From an uncultured Bacteroidales bacterium (GTDB lineage Bacteria > Bacteroidota > Bacteroidia > Bacteroidales > Bacteroidaceae), in contig CADCLI010000011.1 of assembly GCA_902802285.1 (NCBI GenBank), positions 3,019 through 48,563 of the forward strand: 45,545 bases of DNA, written 5' to 3'. The translations under genes and the position numbers were made by a program. The notes under the pieces were generated by a model, which was not told the DNA's origin, did not search any database, and worked only from the letters and a program-made list of their open reading frames with translations. Positions 35,974-45,215 of the stretch are shown piece by piece (within the stretch, counting starts at the first letter, position 1; each line of letters starts with the position of its first letter).

Positions 35974-36425
35974 AGCGGAATTGTAATATCCTGATTACGC
36001 AAAATGATTATACTCTTGCCATAAGGGGTCTCTTTCCTGAGTTTGCGCATGACATCATAAGCCTCCTCATAGTAGAGAAAATCACCTACGGTGCACAACC
36101 AGCGCGGATTGCGGAACTCCGTGTGTACCGACAGGTCGGGATAATTGGCGCGGATATAACGGTCCGCCTCATTTGCTTTCTCCTTGGATGCACGGGTATT
36201 GTTTCCTGCAAACACCTGGATGCGGAATCCCTTGGCTTTAATTTTGGTACCTAAATCCGCTTCCGATAAATAGCCTATAAGACTGTCCAGACGGACGTCT
36301 CTTTCAATGCGGACGGTGCCCTTGGCCGGGACATTTCTCTCCAGTTCCTGAACCAGTGTCCGTTGCTGGGCACCGGCCAGGACCGTAAAGAGAAGCATGA
36401 AACTTAGAATCCCAACTTTTTTCAT
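35970..36425 (-). CDS. Exported SPOR-domain protein
   Basis: A 151-aa protein with signal peptide ([20 protein letters not shown]) and a C-terminal SPOR domain ([20 protein letters not shown] through [20 protein letters not shown]), the fold that binds septal peptidoglycan lacking stem peptides. Likely a small periplasmic or outer-membrane-associated cell-wall binder. I chose ATG 36425, 2 bases after the tpiA stop; an in-frame ATG at 36440 lies inside tpiA and would put charged residues before the signal peptide. It overlaps folE (ATGA). Confidence 0.85.
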   Translation of the reverse strand: MKKVGILSFMLLFTVLAGAQQRTLVQELERNVPAKGTVRIERDVRLDSLIGYLSEADLGTKIKAKGFRIQVFAGNNTRASKEKANEADRYIRANYPDLSVHTEFRNPRWLCTVGDFLYYEEAYDVMRKLRKETPYGKSIIILRNQDITIPL

Positions 36426-36427
36426 TC

Positions 36428-37189
36428 TTATTTCTTCCATGCGTCGATGATGCCCTTGAAGTCGGCAACCTTCAGTGAGGCGCCGCCGATAAGACCACCG
36501 TCGATGTCAGGTTTTGCAAAAAGCTCACCGGCGTTTGAAGGCTTGCATGAGCCGCCGTAAAGGATAGATGTATCCTCGGCAATCTGCTTGCCGTACTTGT
36601 CGGCAATGACTGAACGGATGTAAGCGTGTATCTCCTCAGCCTGATCGGCAGTAGCGGTCTTACCGGTTCCGATAGCCCAGATGGGCTCGTAGGCAATGGT
36701 GATGTTCTTGAACTCATCGGCAGAGAGGTTGAATACTGATCCCTCCAGCTCGGCCTTTACAATCTGGTTCTGGATGCCCTTCTCACGCTCGTCGAGAGAC
36801 TCGCCGATGCAGAAGATAACCTTAAGACCGTTGGCAAGAGCCAGCAGAACCTTCTCCTTAAGAATATCATATGTCTCGTGATAGTACTCACGGCGCTCTG
36901 AGTGACCAAGGATTACATACTCGGCTCCGGTTGACTTGACCATAGCGGCCGATACCTCACCGGTGTAAGCACCTGACTCCTTGTCTGCGCAGTTCTCGGC
37001 ACTGAGACCGATGACCTTGTGGTCAATGATATCAGATATCTTGGCAAGATGAATGAACGGTGTACCGATAATAACATCGCAATTGGGTTTATCGGCAGCC
37101 AACACCTGATTCAGCTCCTCTGCGAGAGCTATACCTTCCTGGAGAGTCTTGTTCATCTTCCAGTTTCCTGCAACAATTTTCTTTCTCAT
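36428..37189 (-). CDS. tpiA: Triosephosphate isomerase
   Basis: Glycolytic interconversion of dihydroxyacetone phosphate and glyceraldehyde 3-phosphate. The 253-aa protein starts [14 protein letters not shown] (Asn/Lys of the active site) and has the electrophilic His in [11 protein letters not shown], the catalytic Glu in [15 protein letters not shown] with the flexible loop, and the phosphate-binding [11 protein letters not shown] and GGLIGGASL. It sits 21 bases after the DoxX/MauE gene. Confidence 0.98.
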   Translation of the reverse strand: MRKKIVAGNWKMNKTLQEGIALAEELNQVLAADKPNCDVIIGTPFIHLAKISDIIDHKVIGLSAENCADKESGAYTGEVSAAMVKSTGAEYVILGHSERREYYHETYDILKEKVLLALANGLKVIFCIGESLDEREKGIQNQIVKAELEGSVFNLSADEFKNITIAYEPIWAIGTGKTATADQAEEIHAYIRSVIADKYGKQIAEDTSILYGGSCKPSNAGELFAKPDIDGGLIGGASLKVADFKGIIDAWKK

Positions 37190-37210
37190 TTCAAACAGTA
37201 TTATAAAGTG

Positions 37211-38350
37211 TTATTGAATCAATCTTCTTACTCTGTCTATCAGCACAGTCATGAGCAGAGGCAGGACAAAGAGCAATGCAACTGCCCATGGGGTCTTCAT
37301 CGGGTCCGGAACAGGTGTGCTTCCTACACTTATCCTGTCCAATGGACCGGACAGTTCCACATCCGACGGGATGCAGGAGTAACTCCATTTGTTTATCAGC
37401 ACGCCATTCTTTATGAGCATGAGCCCCGGGTTGGAACGGACCATAGTCTGAAGCGGCACTTCGTCACAGTACAGGAAATCCAGTTCGGCACCGGCATTTT
37501 CGGTCCACGTCCTGACGACATCACTGCCGGAGGCGGTCACTCCTACCATGTAATAACCCCACTGTGAGCAATAGTCAAAAAGGTCATCTATAAGATCCAG
37601 CCCGTTTTCGCCTGCATCCTCCAGATGCGGAGCAACCAGAAGGAAAGAGTAACCGGGGTTATTCAGGACCTTGTCTGTGACATCGTTCATATCGGCATCC
37701 ATCAGCGAGAAATCAGACATTTCCGGATTCCTGTTACTGCCCAATACTCCTTCGCGAAGGTCTGTGCCCACCTTGTAGGGTCTGAAATCAAGTATCGGCA
37801 GATTCTTTACGTTACCGGCCATGAACCTTACGGAGATAAGGGTTATCAGAACCGTTATAAGCCAGAATCTCCTGATTTCAACAAAAGGTACAATAAGACT
37901 GCGTTTTATAAACACTAGCAACGCCAGAGCCAGCAGGAACACATTCTTGCCGAAAGTCTGCCAGTTGGTAAGCACCAGGGCATCGCCGAAACAACCGCAG
38001 TCTTCTACCGGATTCCTGACAGCCAGATACAGGGTAAACGGGGTCATGACAAGCATCATAACCAATACCAGCAGGGACGATCCTCTGCAGAAAGAGCCGA
38101 TAAGCATATAAGAGCCAATCAGTATTTCAAATCCGGCAAGCAGACAAGCCAAAATAAGCAGAGTGGAATCCAGCATAGTTCCACCCATACCGAAAGCGTA
38201 AAGATAATCCGAGAATTTTATCTGGGTTCCGACGGGATCTATAGCCTTGACTATACCGGAAAACATGAAAGTCACACCTAAAAGTACCCGGCAGAAATTT
38301 ACCAGGACCTTTAACGGCATATTGGTTTTCTTGACTTCTTCAGCACACAT
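37211..38350 (-). CDS. DoxX/MauE-like membrane protein with thioredoxin-like domain
   Basis: A 379-aa inner-membrane protein. The first half has four or five membrane helices in the DoxX/MauE pattern (CRVLLGVTFMFSGIVKAIDP, LIGSFCRGSSLLVLVMMLVM) and the conserved cysteine loop NPVEDCGCFGDALVLTNWQT, thought to act in electron transfer or disulfide relay. The second half (from about residue 215) looks like a periplasmic thioredoxin-like fold with ISVGS and a C-terminal membrane helix, but it lacks CxxC at the usual place (APHLEDA). Predicted role: envelope redox or unknown. It lies 4 bases after DUF1599. Confidence 0.72.
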   Translation of the reverse strand: MCAEEVKKTNMPLKVLVNFCRVLLGVTFMFSGIVKAIDPVGTQIKFSDYLYAFGMGGTMLDSTLLILACLLAGFEILIGSYMLIGSFCRGSSLLVLVMMLVMTPFTLYLAVRNPVEDCGCFGDALVLTNWQTFGKNVFLLALALLVFIKRSLIVPFVEIRRFWLITVLITLISVRFMAGNVKNLPILDFRPYKVGTDLREGVLGSNRNPEMSDFSLMDADMNDVTDKVLNNPGYSFLLVAPHLEDAGENGLDLIDDLFDYCSQWGYYMVGVTASGSDVVRTWTENAGAELDFLYCDEVPLQTMVRSNPGLMLIKNGVLINKWSYSCIPSDVELSGPLDRISVGSTPVPDPMKTPWAVALLFVLPLLMTVLIDRVRRLIQ

Positions 38351-38354
38351 TTTT

Positions 38355-38933
38355 TTAGTCCTTTTGCGATTGCTCCATTATTTTTATCAGACCGAAAACC
38401 GCATAGTTTATCATATCCATATAGTTGGCATCAATGCCCTCCGACACCACCGTCCTGCCGTTATGGCTCTCTATCTCCTTGGTGCGGTTTATCTTGGTCA
38501 GTATAAGGTCCGTGTACGATGTGGTACGCATGCCGCGCCACGCCTCGTCATAGTCGTGATTCTTCTTTTTCATCAGTTCCAGTGCCGCTTTCGAGTATTT
38601 GTCATACTCCCCCAAAGCCCAGTCGGAATCCTTGTCAACGGTATCCGAGAAACCGTGTTCCAACTGTATGAGGGCGATAATCCCGTAATTGACTATACCT
38701 ATCAGTTCCGAACGTATACCCTCATCTATGAGTGACACCCCCTTGGTTTCAATGCTGCGTATACGCTTGGCCTTGATGAAAATCTGGTCAGTAAGAGACT
38801 CCGGACGCATAATGCGCCATGACGCACCGTAGTCCTGCAGCTTCTTCACATACAGGGCGCGGCATGTACCGATTACCTCCTCAAACTGCCTGTTCGTATC
38901 AGGTTTGCTCACTTTATTGTCACACATAACCAC
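38355..38933 (-). CDS. DUF1599 protein with duplicated domain
   Basis: A 192-aa cytosolic protein carrying two copies of the DUF1599 (nucleotide modification-associated) unit. Copy 1: KKLQDYGASWRIMRPESLTD with IFIKAKRIRSIE, then GIVNYGIIALIQLE. Copy 2: KKKNHDYDEAWRGMRTTSYT with LILTKINRTKEIE, then DMINYAVFGLIKIM. The repeated charged positions (DYGxSW, KxxRxxxIE, NY) resemble the MazG/dUTPase-like all-alpha NTP hydrolases, so a nucleotide substrate is plausible, but no activity is established here. It lies 8 bases after the M23 gene. Confidence 0.82.
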   Translation of the reverse strand: MVMCDNKVSKPDTNRQFEEVIGTCRALYVKKLQDYGASWRIMRPESLTDQIFIKAKRIRSIETKGVSLIDEGIRSELIGIVNYGIIALIQLEHGFSDTVDKDSDWALGEYDKYSKAALELMKKKNHDYDEAWRGMRTTSYTDLILTKINRTKEIESHNGRTVVSEGIDANYMDMINYAVFGLIKIMEQSQKD

Positions 38934-38941
38934 TTCTCTTT

Positions 38942-39772
38942 TCAGTTTACCCTCAGTGTCTGTCCCACCTTTATAACGGCATTTCTGGAAATACCGTTCA
39001 ACTTGCAGATATTGGCCACAGAGGTCTCATTCTTCATCGCTATGCCTATCAGAGTATCCCCCTTCCGTACTTTGTAGTATATCTCACGGGTATTCTTCTG
39101 ATACACATAATAGTCAGCCACCGCTTTCCGGTTCGGGAAATCGAACAGATAAGCCGGATTTATTGCATTGCCCAGTATGCGGGTCTCAAAATGCAGGTGC
39201 GAACCCGTGGACCTTCCTGTATTGCCTCCAAGTCCTATCGGATCACCGGCATGAACTATATCGTTTTCACTCACCAGTTTCTTGGACAGATGTCCGTAAA
39301 GCGTCTCCAGTCCGTTGGGGTGGCGTATCACCAGATAGTGTCCGTATCCTCGACGCTCATAACGTGATATACGCACCTTGCCGTCAAAGGCTGCCCGTAT
39401 GGTATCGCCCGTGAGCACCTTTATGTCCAACCCGAAATGCTGTCTACCACGGTTGGAACGGTATCCGTATCTGTCAGTGATGCGTGTGCTGTCTGTGGGC
39501 ATGCAATATCCCTTCATCGATATTACGAGCGAATCAGGCAGTGGCACATCATCAAATTTGTGGACGTACTCGTTACTCCATTCCGGATATAGAAACGATG
39601 CCGGATTGTCCAGGTCAACAGCCATTCCGGGGTTAAGATGAGCCGGAACAGTTACGGCATCCATAGGCTTTACAGGTATCACTGGTGCAGGCATAACATC
39701 CTGTGCAGCCAAACAGGCTGTCCGGAATATCATAACCGCTATCAGAATCCTGCCAAAAAGCCTACTGTACAT
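38942..39772 (-). CDS. M23 metallopeptidase with LysM domain
   Basis: Exported cell-wall hydrolase-like protein of 276 aa. A signal peptide (MYSRLFGRILIAVMIFRTAC, followed by LAAQ) precedes the M23 (LytM) domain with QHFGLDIKV (HxxxD zinc site) and GSHLHFETR (HxH), so the zinc site is intact. A C-terminal LysM domain (YYKVRKGDTLIGIAMKNETS to VIKVGQTLRVN) would bind peptidoglycan. Expected to cut peptide cross-links or to activate amidases. A -7 element (39791-39798) lies directly upstream. Confidence 0.93.
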   Translation of the reverse strand: MYSRLFGRILIAVMIFRTACLAAQDVMPAPVIPVKPMDAVTVPAHLNPGMAVDLDNPASFLYPEWSNEYVHKFDDVPLPDSLVISMKGYCMPTDSTRITDRYGYRSNRGRQHFGLDIKVLTGDTIRAAFDGKVRISRYERRGYGHYLVIRHPNGLETLYGHLSKKLVSENDIVHAGDPIGLGGNTGRSTGSHLHFETRILGNAINPAYLFDFPNRKAVADYYVYQKNTREIYYKVRKGDTLIGIAMKNETSVANICKLNGISRNAVIKVGQTLRVN

Positions 39773-39790
39773 CTTTATATTTTCAAACTA

Positions 39791-39798
39791 CAAAGTTA
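39791..39798 (-). promoter_or_regulatory. -7 element upstream of the M23 gene
   Basis: Minus-strand TAACTTTG matches TAnnTTTG exactly, 18 bases upstream of ATG 39772, in the 34-base gap after recG. No clear -33 TTTG. It would drive the M23-DUF1599-DoxX-tpiA-SPOR-folE run. Confidence 0.45.
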
Positions 39799-39806
39799 TG
39801 ATAATT

Positions 39807-41903
39807 TCATGAAATAGATGACCAGTCATATTCACTTTTCTTAAGCCGACGCAACATGCGCCCCAACACAACGTTTTCGGGGCGGGTCAGTTCCGGATCG
39901 GACGAAATGATATCCTTTGCAATTTCACGCACATGCTCTATAAGCGCTCCGTCCCTAGCCAGATTGGCAAGTTTCAGGTCAAATGCCATCCCGCTTTGCT
40001 GTGTACCCTCCAAATCGCCCGGGCCGCGCAGCTTGAGATCGGCCTCGGCTATCTCAAAACCGTCACAAGTGGCAGTCATTATCTCTATGCGTTTACGGGT
40101 ATCCTCGCTGAGTTGATATGGTGTTATCAGCATGCAGTAAGACTGGTCCGCACCTCTGCCCACACGTCCGCGCAGCTGGTGAAGTTGCGACAACCCGAAC
40201 CGGTTGGCGTTCTCTATTACCATGATGCTTGCGTTAGGGACATCAACTCCGACCTCAATCACTGTAGTGGCAACCATGATCTGTGTCTCCCCCCGTTTGA
40301 AGCGCTGCATTTCGGAATCCTTCTCTGCCGGTTTCATTCTACCGTGCACCTTGCTGACGGCATACCCTGAAAATCTCTCACAAACTGTAAGATAACCCTC
40401 CTCCAGGTTCTTCAGGTCTATCTTTTCGCTCTCCTCAATCAGCGGATAGACTATATATGCCTGACGTCCTTTGCTTAGTTCGCGGTCCAGGAATGCATAA
40501 ACGGATTTATGGTTGCCGTCATAATAATGCTCTGTAAATATGGGCTTTCGTCCGGGCGGCAATTCATCTATTACCGAAACGTCAAGGTCACCGTAAAGTG
40601 TCATTGCAAGTGTCCTGGGAATGGGGGTGGCTGTCATTACCAGTACATGTGGAGGCATATCACTCTTGCTCCAGAGTCTGGCTCTCTGCGCCACTCCGAA
40701 ACGGTGCTGCTCATCGATCACCACAAAACCCAGCCGGCTGAACTCAACCGGATCCTCCAATACCGCATGGGTACTGACCAGGATATTCACGCTCCCGTCC
40801 TTGAGTCCTTTAAGTATCGCCTCCCTGCGCTTACCCTTAATGCTACCCGTCAGAAGCTCTGCATGCAAGCCCAATCCGTCGATGAAACGGCTGATATTAG
40901 CGAAATGCTGCTCCGACAGTATCTCGGTTGGAGCCATGATACAGGCCTGATAGCCGTTGTCTATGGCTATGAGCATAGTCATCAGCGCCACCATAGTCTT
41001 GCCGCTGCCCACATCTCCCTGCAGAAGACGGTTCATCTGACGTCCGCTACCCATATCGGAACGTATCTCCCGGATAACACGTTTCTGAGCTTCGGTAAGG
41101 CTGAACGGCAGTTTTGTACTGTAGAAAGAGTTGAATTTTTCTCCGATACGGGCAAAAACGTAACCTTTAAACCGGCGTTGACGGTCACTTGCATAACGGG
41201 CCAGGTTAAGCTGCACGTAGAAGAGTTCCTCAAACTTGACCCTTAATTGGGAGAGTCTAAGCTCCAGTGGAGTTCGCGGATTATGAAGCACCTTAAGTGC
41301 GTCGGTAAGTGACATCAGATGTTCCTTTTCGCGCAGCCAGCCAGGAAGTGTCTCGGGGAGTGGTTCAACAATCAAAGATAAAAGGTTGCTTACCAGTTTA
41401 CGTATGGCGGCAGAGTTAAGTCCCGCCTTTTTCATCTTTTCTGTAGTGTTGTAATAGGGCTGCATGCCCATCTCCTGAAGGTTTATGTTGGCCTCCAGGT
41501 CTATCTCGGGATGAGCCACATTAACACGGCCTCCAAATATCGTAGGCTTGCCGAAAACAACATATTCCACGCCCGGACGATAGCGGTCAAGTGTATATTT
41601 AATTCCGCTGAACCACACCAGGTCTGCCACTCCTGTTCCATCGGTGAAATGGGCTATCAGACGCTGTTTGCGCCCCTCTCCAATTTGCTCAAAACTAAGT
41701 ATCTTTCCCTTTAGCTGGACATAAGGCATAGTGCCGTCCACCTCCCTTATCAGGAATATGCGGCTGCGGTCGATGTATTTGTAGGGGAAATAGTACAGAA
41801 GATCATGCAACGTGCTTATCTGGAGCTCACCTTTCAGAAGGGCTGCTCTTGCCGGACCTACGCCGGGCAGATACTTGACGTCACGCTGATCAAGATCAAG
41901 CAT
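39807..41903 (-). CDS. recG: ATP-dependent DNA helicase RecG
   Basis: Branch-migration helicase that reverses forks and processes recombination intermediates. The 698-aa protein has the N-terminal wedge/OB domain (YVQLKGKILSFEQIGEGRKQ), Walker A LLQGDVGSGKTMVALM, DEQH box VIDEQHRFGVAQR, motif III MTATPIPRTLAMTL, and motifs V-VI (ATTVIEVGVDVPNASIMVIE, QLHQLRGRVGRG). The start shares one base with the PfpI stop (TGATG). Confidence 0.97.
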   Translation of the reverse strand: MLDLDQRDVKYLPGVGPARAALLKGELQISTLHDLLYYFPYKYIDRSRIFLIREVDGTMPYVQLKGKILSFEQIGEGRKQRLIAHFTDGTGVADLVWFSGIKYTLDRYRPGVEYVVFGKPTIFGGRVNVAHPEIDLEANINLQEMGMQPYYNTTEKMKKAGLNSAAIRKLVSNLLSLIVEPLPETLPGWLREKEHLMSLTDALKVLHNPRTPLELRLSQLRVKFEELFYVQLNLARYASDRQRRFKGYVFARIGEKFNSFYSTKLPFSLTEAQKRVIREIRSDMGSGRQMNRLLQGDVGSGKTMVALMTMLIAIDNGYQACIMAPTEILSEQHFANISRFIDGLGLHAELLTGSIKGKRREAILKGLKDGSVNILVSTHAVLEDPVEFSRLGFVVIDEQHRFGVAQRARLWSKSDMPPHVLVMTATPIPRTLAMTLYGDLDVSVIDELPPGRKPIFTEHYYDGNHKSVYAFLDRELSKGRQAYIVYPLIEESEKIDLKNLEEGYLTVCERFSGYAVSKVHGRMKPAEKDSEMQRFKRGETQIMVATTVIEVGVDVPNASIMVIENANRFGLSQLHQLRGRVGRGADQSYCMLITPYQLSEDTRKRIEIMTATCDGFEIAEADLKLRGPGDLEGTQQSGMAFDLKLANLARDGALIEHVREIAKDIISSDPELTRPENVVLGRMLRRLKKSEYDWSSIS

Positions 41904-42451
41904 CAGGCACGGCCGAACATCATCTTATCACAAACCGAGGCTGTAACCTCATCACCGCGAAGCAGGCTGATAATAGCCTTTGCAAACTCTACAGCAGCGG
42001 CGGGACCACATGCGGTAATCAGATTTCCGTCCTTTTCAACGAATGATTCCTTGCAGTCCGCCCCTTTTAGCATACCCTCGCAACCGGGATAGCATGTAGC
42101 CTTGCGTCCTTGCAGCAATCCATGCTTGCCCAGCACTGTGGGAGCGGCACAGATGGCACCTACGGGCAGGTTTCTGGCCATAGCATCACGCAACAGAGCC
42201 TCCAACCCCTTGTGCTTGCCAAGGTTGGTCGATCCGGGCTGTCCGCCGGGCAGTATCAGCATCTCGGCATCGCTGAAATCAGTGTTCTCAAACAGGTCAT
42301 CAGCCTGAACGGGAATTCCCTGGCTACTCCTTACCAGGAATTCATCGGAAATGGATATGGTGTTGACCTCTATTCCGGCACGGATAAGCATGTCCAGCGG
42401 AGTTATGGTCTCTATGGCTTCAAAGCCTTCGGCAAGAAAGATGTATACCAT
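41903..42451 (-). CDS. DJ-1/PfpI family protein
   Basis: Cytosolic 182-aa protein of the DJ-1/PfpI/ThiJ superfamily. The nucleophile elbow is VGAICAAPTVLGKHGLL, with the reactive Cys, and an early Glu is present in LAEGFEAIE. This layout matches the YajL/DJ-1 branch (chaperone, glyoxalase or deglycase activities have been proposed) rather than the PfpI protease branch, since the residue after Cys is Ala and no adjacent His completes a triad. It is upstream of recG with one-base overlap. Confidence 0.88.
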   Translation of the reverse strand: MVYIFLAEGFEAIETITPLDMLIRAGIEVNTISISDEFLVRSSQGIPVQADDLFENTDFSDAEMLILPGGQPGSTNLGKHKGLEALLRDAMARNLPVGAICAAPTVLGKHGLLQGRKATCYPGCEGMLKGADCKESFVEKDGNLITACGPAAAVEFAKAIISLLRGDEVTASVCDKMMFGRA

Positions 42452-42475
42452 TATTAAACGTCGCTTCGCTCCGGC

Positions 42476-42503
42476 TGTCGGCTGTTAGCTGTTGGCTATT
42501 GGC
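42476..42503. repeat. Heptamer tandem repeat, four copies
   Basis: Four tandem seven-base units in the tonB-PfpI gap: tgtcggc, tgttagc, tgttggc, tattggc (minus-strand consensus GCCAACA). The remaining gap (42452-42521) also holds a 12-bp palindrome CCATCCGGATGG (42506-42517) and no gene. Copy-number change by slippage is possible. Confidence 0.75.
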
Positions 42504-42521
42504 TTCCATCCGGATGGGTTA

Positions 42522-43298
42522 TTATTTTAGTTTGAAATAGTAGGTGATGGTGCCGGTCTGGTTGTTCTCGCCACCTATAGCATTGAACCTGGTTTGACGC
42601 GCAGCTGTAATAGCGGCATTCCTAAGTTGCAGATTGGTGGTATTTGTACGGTTGTTAATTCTTGTATCTATCACTTTGCCGTCAGGATCTACAGTAATTG
42701 TATCGTATGCCGGGCGCGGCAGTTCTCCCATCATATCACGACCGCCCAGATCCCATGTTCCATATCCGGCTGTTCCCTGAGGCTTTCCATGGTTTGAGTT
42801 CCCGTCTGCAGATCCGGGAGTACCCGGAACATCGGCGCTGTTCTCGGTTGGAGCGCTGGCCTGCATGGTGCTGCTGCGGCCGAATGCATTGGCTAACAGG
42901 TTGTTGGCCTCTTCGGCTGCCTTACGCTCCTGCTCGGCGCGAATCTCTTCGGGGGTGGGTTGAGGGGGAGTTTCTACCGGTCTTACCGGTTTTTCCTTCT
43001 CGCCGGTCTCAATGGCCACGGTCTCCTCCAGATTCTGTGTGATGGCAGGTTCAGCCTGAGGAGTTTCGGGTACAGGCACGGCGGCAGGAGCCGGAGCCGG
43101 CATAGAGTTGACCTCCGTAAACTCATAGTCGGTATCCAGATTACCCATATTGCCCAGCATCACCGGAACACCGCTCTCGGCCTGCACTACAGGCTTGTTA
43201 AGATGCAGCAGCAGAAGCAGTCCGATCACTCCCATATGCAGGAGCACAGTCCACAACAGCGAGAATATGTTGAAATCCTTGTTTTCCTTCTGTTTCAT
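42522..43298 (-). CDS. tonB: TonB-type energy transducer
   Basis: Carries proton-motive energy from ExbB-ExbD to outer membrane receptors. It is 258 aa from ATG 43298. There is one N-terminal membrane helix (TVLLHMGVIGLLLLLHLNK), a Pro/Glu/Ala-rich periplasmic spacer (MPAPAPAAVPVPETPQAEPA; RPVETPPQPTPEEIRAEQER), and a short C-terminal TonB-like domain (DGKVIDTRINNRTNTTNLQL, then TITYYFKLK). The frame can be extended to a GTG at 43307, but ATG 43298, 5 bases after the exbD stop, is the better start. The system TonB could equally serve a TolA-like role. Confidence 0.85.
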   Translation of the reverse strand: MKQKENKDFNIFSLLWTVLLHMGVIGLLLLLHLNKPVVQAESGVPVMLGNMGNLDTDYEFTEVNSMPAPAPAAVPVPETPQAEPAITQNLEETVAIETGEKEKPVRPVETPPQPTPEEIRAEQERKAAEEANNLLANAFGRSSTMQASAPTENSADVPGTPGSADGNSNHGKPQGTAGYGTWDLGGRDMMGELPRPAYDTITVDPDGKVIDTRINNRTNTTNLQLRNAAITAARQTRFNAIGGENNQTGTITYYFKLK

Positions 43299-43303
43299 AA
43301 AGG

Positions 43304-43717
43304 TCACTTCCTGTCAGGGCGTCTGGTAGCCAGTACAACCTTGAACTGATTCTCATTTGCAATGTTGAGTACCTTGACAATCTCCTTGTAAGGTACGGAC
43401 TCATCGGCATAGAGAGCTACGTACATCTCGGGCTCCTTCTCAGAGCAGTCTATCAGGAAATCAGTCAGTTCCTCAAACAATATGGGCATCTCGTCTTCAT
43501 TGCCGAACGCCGTGTAATAGTTCAGGTCTCGGTCTATGATGACGCGTGTGAGCGGCTTTGCCGATGTCTGCTGCGAACTCTGGGGCAACAGAACCTTGAT
43601 GGCATTAGGGCTCACCATGGTCGATGTTATCATAAAGAATATCAGCAGCAGGAATATGATGTCGGTCATTGACGACATACTGAACTGCGGCGATACCTCG
43701 TTACGTCTCTTCAGCAT
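43304..43717 (-). CDS. exbD: ExbD/TolR biopolymer transport protein
   Basis: A 137-aa inner-membrane protein of the proton-channel motor complex with ExbB and TonB. One N-terminal membrane helix (MTDIIFLLLIFFMITSTMV) carries the conserved Asp that conducts protons, followed by a periplasmic domain (IDRDLNYYTAFGNEDEMPIL to NQFKVVLATRRPDRK). It begins one base after the exbB stop. Confidence 0.94.
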   Translation of the reverse strand: MLKRRNEVSPQFSMSSMTDIIFLLLIFFMITSTMVSPNAIKVLLPQSSQQTSAKPLTRVIIDRDLNYYTAFGNEDEMPILFEELTDFLIDCSEKEPEMYVALYADESVPYKEIVKVLNIANENQFKVVLATRRPDRK

Positions 43718-43718
43718 A

Positions 43719-44435
43719 TCACTTGTCCAGATTTACGGTGAAATCCTGGATAAAGGACTCCATCTCGTTTGCTATACCGTCCACTCTTGAAACCAGATAG
43801 TTGTAAGCGAAAAGGGCAATGATACCTACAATCAGACCGCCCACGGTGGTGATCATGGCCTCATATATTCCGCTTGACAACAGGGAAACATCAATATTGT
43901 TACCTGCATTTGCCATCTCCCAGAATGCTCGGACCATACCTATCACGGTTCCAAGGAAACCTATCATGGGAGCAGCGCTGGCTATTGTAGAGAGTCCTTT
44001 GAGACCTTTCTCCAGCTTGGCTATCTCTACATTGGCTGCGTTCTCCATACCCAACTGAATATCCTTGACGTCATGATCGGACAAACCTACACCCTTCTCA
44101 ACTATGCGGCTCAGGGGTGATGCTGTTGCCTGACAGAATATCTGTGCAGACTTGACCTCTCCACTCTTCATGTAATCGTTGATACGGTCCATAAAATGGG
44201 GGTCCTTGATGGCAGCCTTACGGTATACTGCAATACGGTTAAAGAAGATGTAGAAACATAAAATGGACAGCAGGAGAAGGACGAGCATTATCCATCCTCC
44301 CTTAAGAGCCATATCAAAAAGATTCATCTTGTCGGCGCTCTCCCCGGCCAACTGCGCGGCAACCTGGCTCTGAGCCAAAGTGTCGCCTAATGTCTGTGCA
44401 AGCGTAGATTGTAAGAACATATTCAGATAATGCAT
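43719..44435 (-). CDS. exbB: ExbB/TolQ/MotA proton channel protein
   Basis: A 238-aa inner-membrane motor subunit. There are three membrane helices: [20 protein letters not shown], then the conserved [20 protein letters not shown], and [20 protein letters not shown]. The N-terminus is Ala/Gln-rich and may be a cleaved or periplasmic segment. ATG 44435 overlaps pdxJ by 13 bases; ATG 44420 (MFLQSTLAQ), just after the pdxJ stop, is an equally good start. Confidence 0.94.
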   Translation of the reverse strand: MHYLNMFLQSTLAQTLGDTLAQSQVAAQLAGESADKMNLFDMALKGGWIMLVLLLLSILCFYIFFNRIAVYRKAAIKDPHFMDRINDYMKSGEVKSAQIFCQATASPLSRIVEKGVGLSDHDVKDIQLGMENAANVEIAKLEKGLKGLSTIASAAPMIGFLGTVIGMVRAFWEMANAGNNIDVSLLSSGIYEAMITTVGGLIVGIIALFAYNYLVSRVDGIANEMESFIQDFTVNLDK

Positions 44436-45139
44436 TTTTTATATTCACTGATTGTTTTTTCAAGACCCAGATAGAGCGCATCGCACACAAGTGCATGACC
44501 TATCGATACCTCATCCAGCCAGGGGATCTGCTCCTTGAGAAACCTCAGGTTGACCAGACTCAGGTCATGACCTGCGTTCAGACCCATCCCACATTCACGT
44601 GCCTTCCTGGCGGCAGTCACAAAGGGCTTTACCGCTGTCTCAGGATCAAATTTGACATAATTTGTGGCATATGGCTCTGTATAAAGCTCCACGCGGTCTG
44701 CTCCTGCCTTTGCTGCAAGTTCCACCATCATGGGGTCCGGATCCACAAAAACCGATGCCCTTATGCCGTTGCGCTTAAGTTCCGATACTATATCTGTCAG
44801 GAAATCCTGGTTTTTCAGCGTATCCCAGCCATGATTGGAGGTAATCTGGTCGGGGCTGTCGGGAACCAGCGTAACCTGTGCGGGCTTGATCTGGCATACC
44901 AGCTCCATGAACGCCGGTGCGGGATAACCCTCTATGTTGAATTCCGTTGTAAGCACCTTCTTGAGGTCATAGACATCCTGACGGCGTATATGACGCTCAT
45001 CTGGACGCGGATGCACCGTTATGCCGTCGGCTCCGAACCTCTCACAATCCAGCGCAACCTTGACAACATCCGGATTGTTACCGCCGCGTGCATTGCGTAT
45101 GGTGGCTATCTTATTGATATTTACACTTAATCTGGTCAT
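44423..45139 (-). CDS. pdxJ: Pyridoxine 5'-phosphate synthase
   Basis: Condenses 1-deoxyxylulose 5-phosphate with 3-amino-1-hydroxyacetone phosphate to pyridoxine 5'-phosphate (vitamin B6, DXP-dependent route). The 238-aa TIM barrel has the signature [20 protein letters not shown], the [14 protein letters not shown] phosphate/substrate loop, and the C-terminal [16 protein letters not shown] and [12 protein letters not shown]. It heads the pdxJ-exbB-exbD-tonB run and is divergent from nadK. Confidence 0.96.
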   Translation of the reverse strand: MTRLSVNINKIATIRNARGGNNPDVVKVALDCERFGADGITVHPRPDERHIRRQDVYDLKKVLTTEFNIEGYPAPAFMELVCQIKPAQVTLVPDSPDQITSNHGWDTLKNQDFLTDIVSELKRNGIRASVFVDPDPMMVELAAKAGADRVELYTEPYATNYVKFDPETAVKPFVTAARKARECGMGLNAGHDLSLVNLRFLKEQIPWLDEVSIGHALVCDALYLGLEKTISEYKKCII

Positions 45140-45165
45140 AAGTCATTTCACTTTGATAAAATGAA

Positions 45166-45215
45166 CTATCTTTGCCGTGAGCATCACATTTCTGCTGCTC
45201 AATCAGCAAAGATAG
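45166..45215. promoter_or_regulatory. Face-to-face -7 elements between pdxJ and nadK
   Basis: CTATCTTTGC (45166-45175) and its exact reverse complement GCAAAGATAG (45206-45215) form a 10-bp inverted repeat with 30 bases between. Each arm holds TATCTTTG, a perfect TAnnTTTG -7 element: the plus copy points to nadK, the minus copy to pdxJ. The two predicted transcripts would overlap at their 5' ends for about 20 bases. Neither has a clear -33 TTTG. Confidence 0.5.

Noticed and set aside
42476..42503. CRISPR or integrase site
   Set aside because: It is only a seven-base tandem repeat with no spacers and no recombinase nearby.
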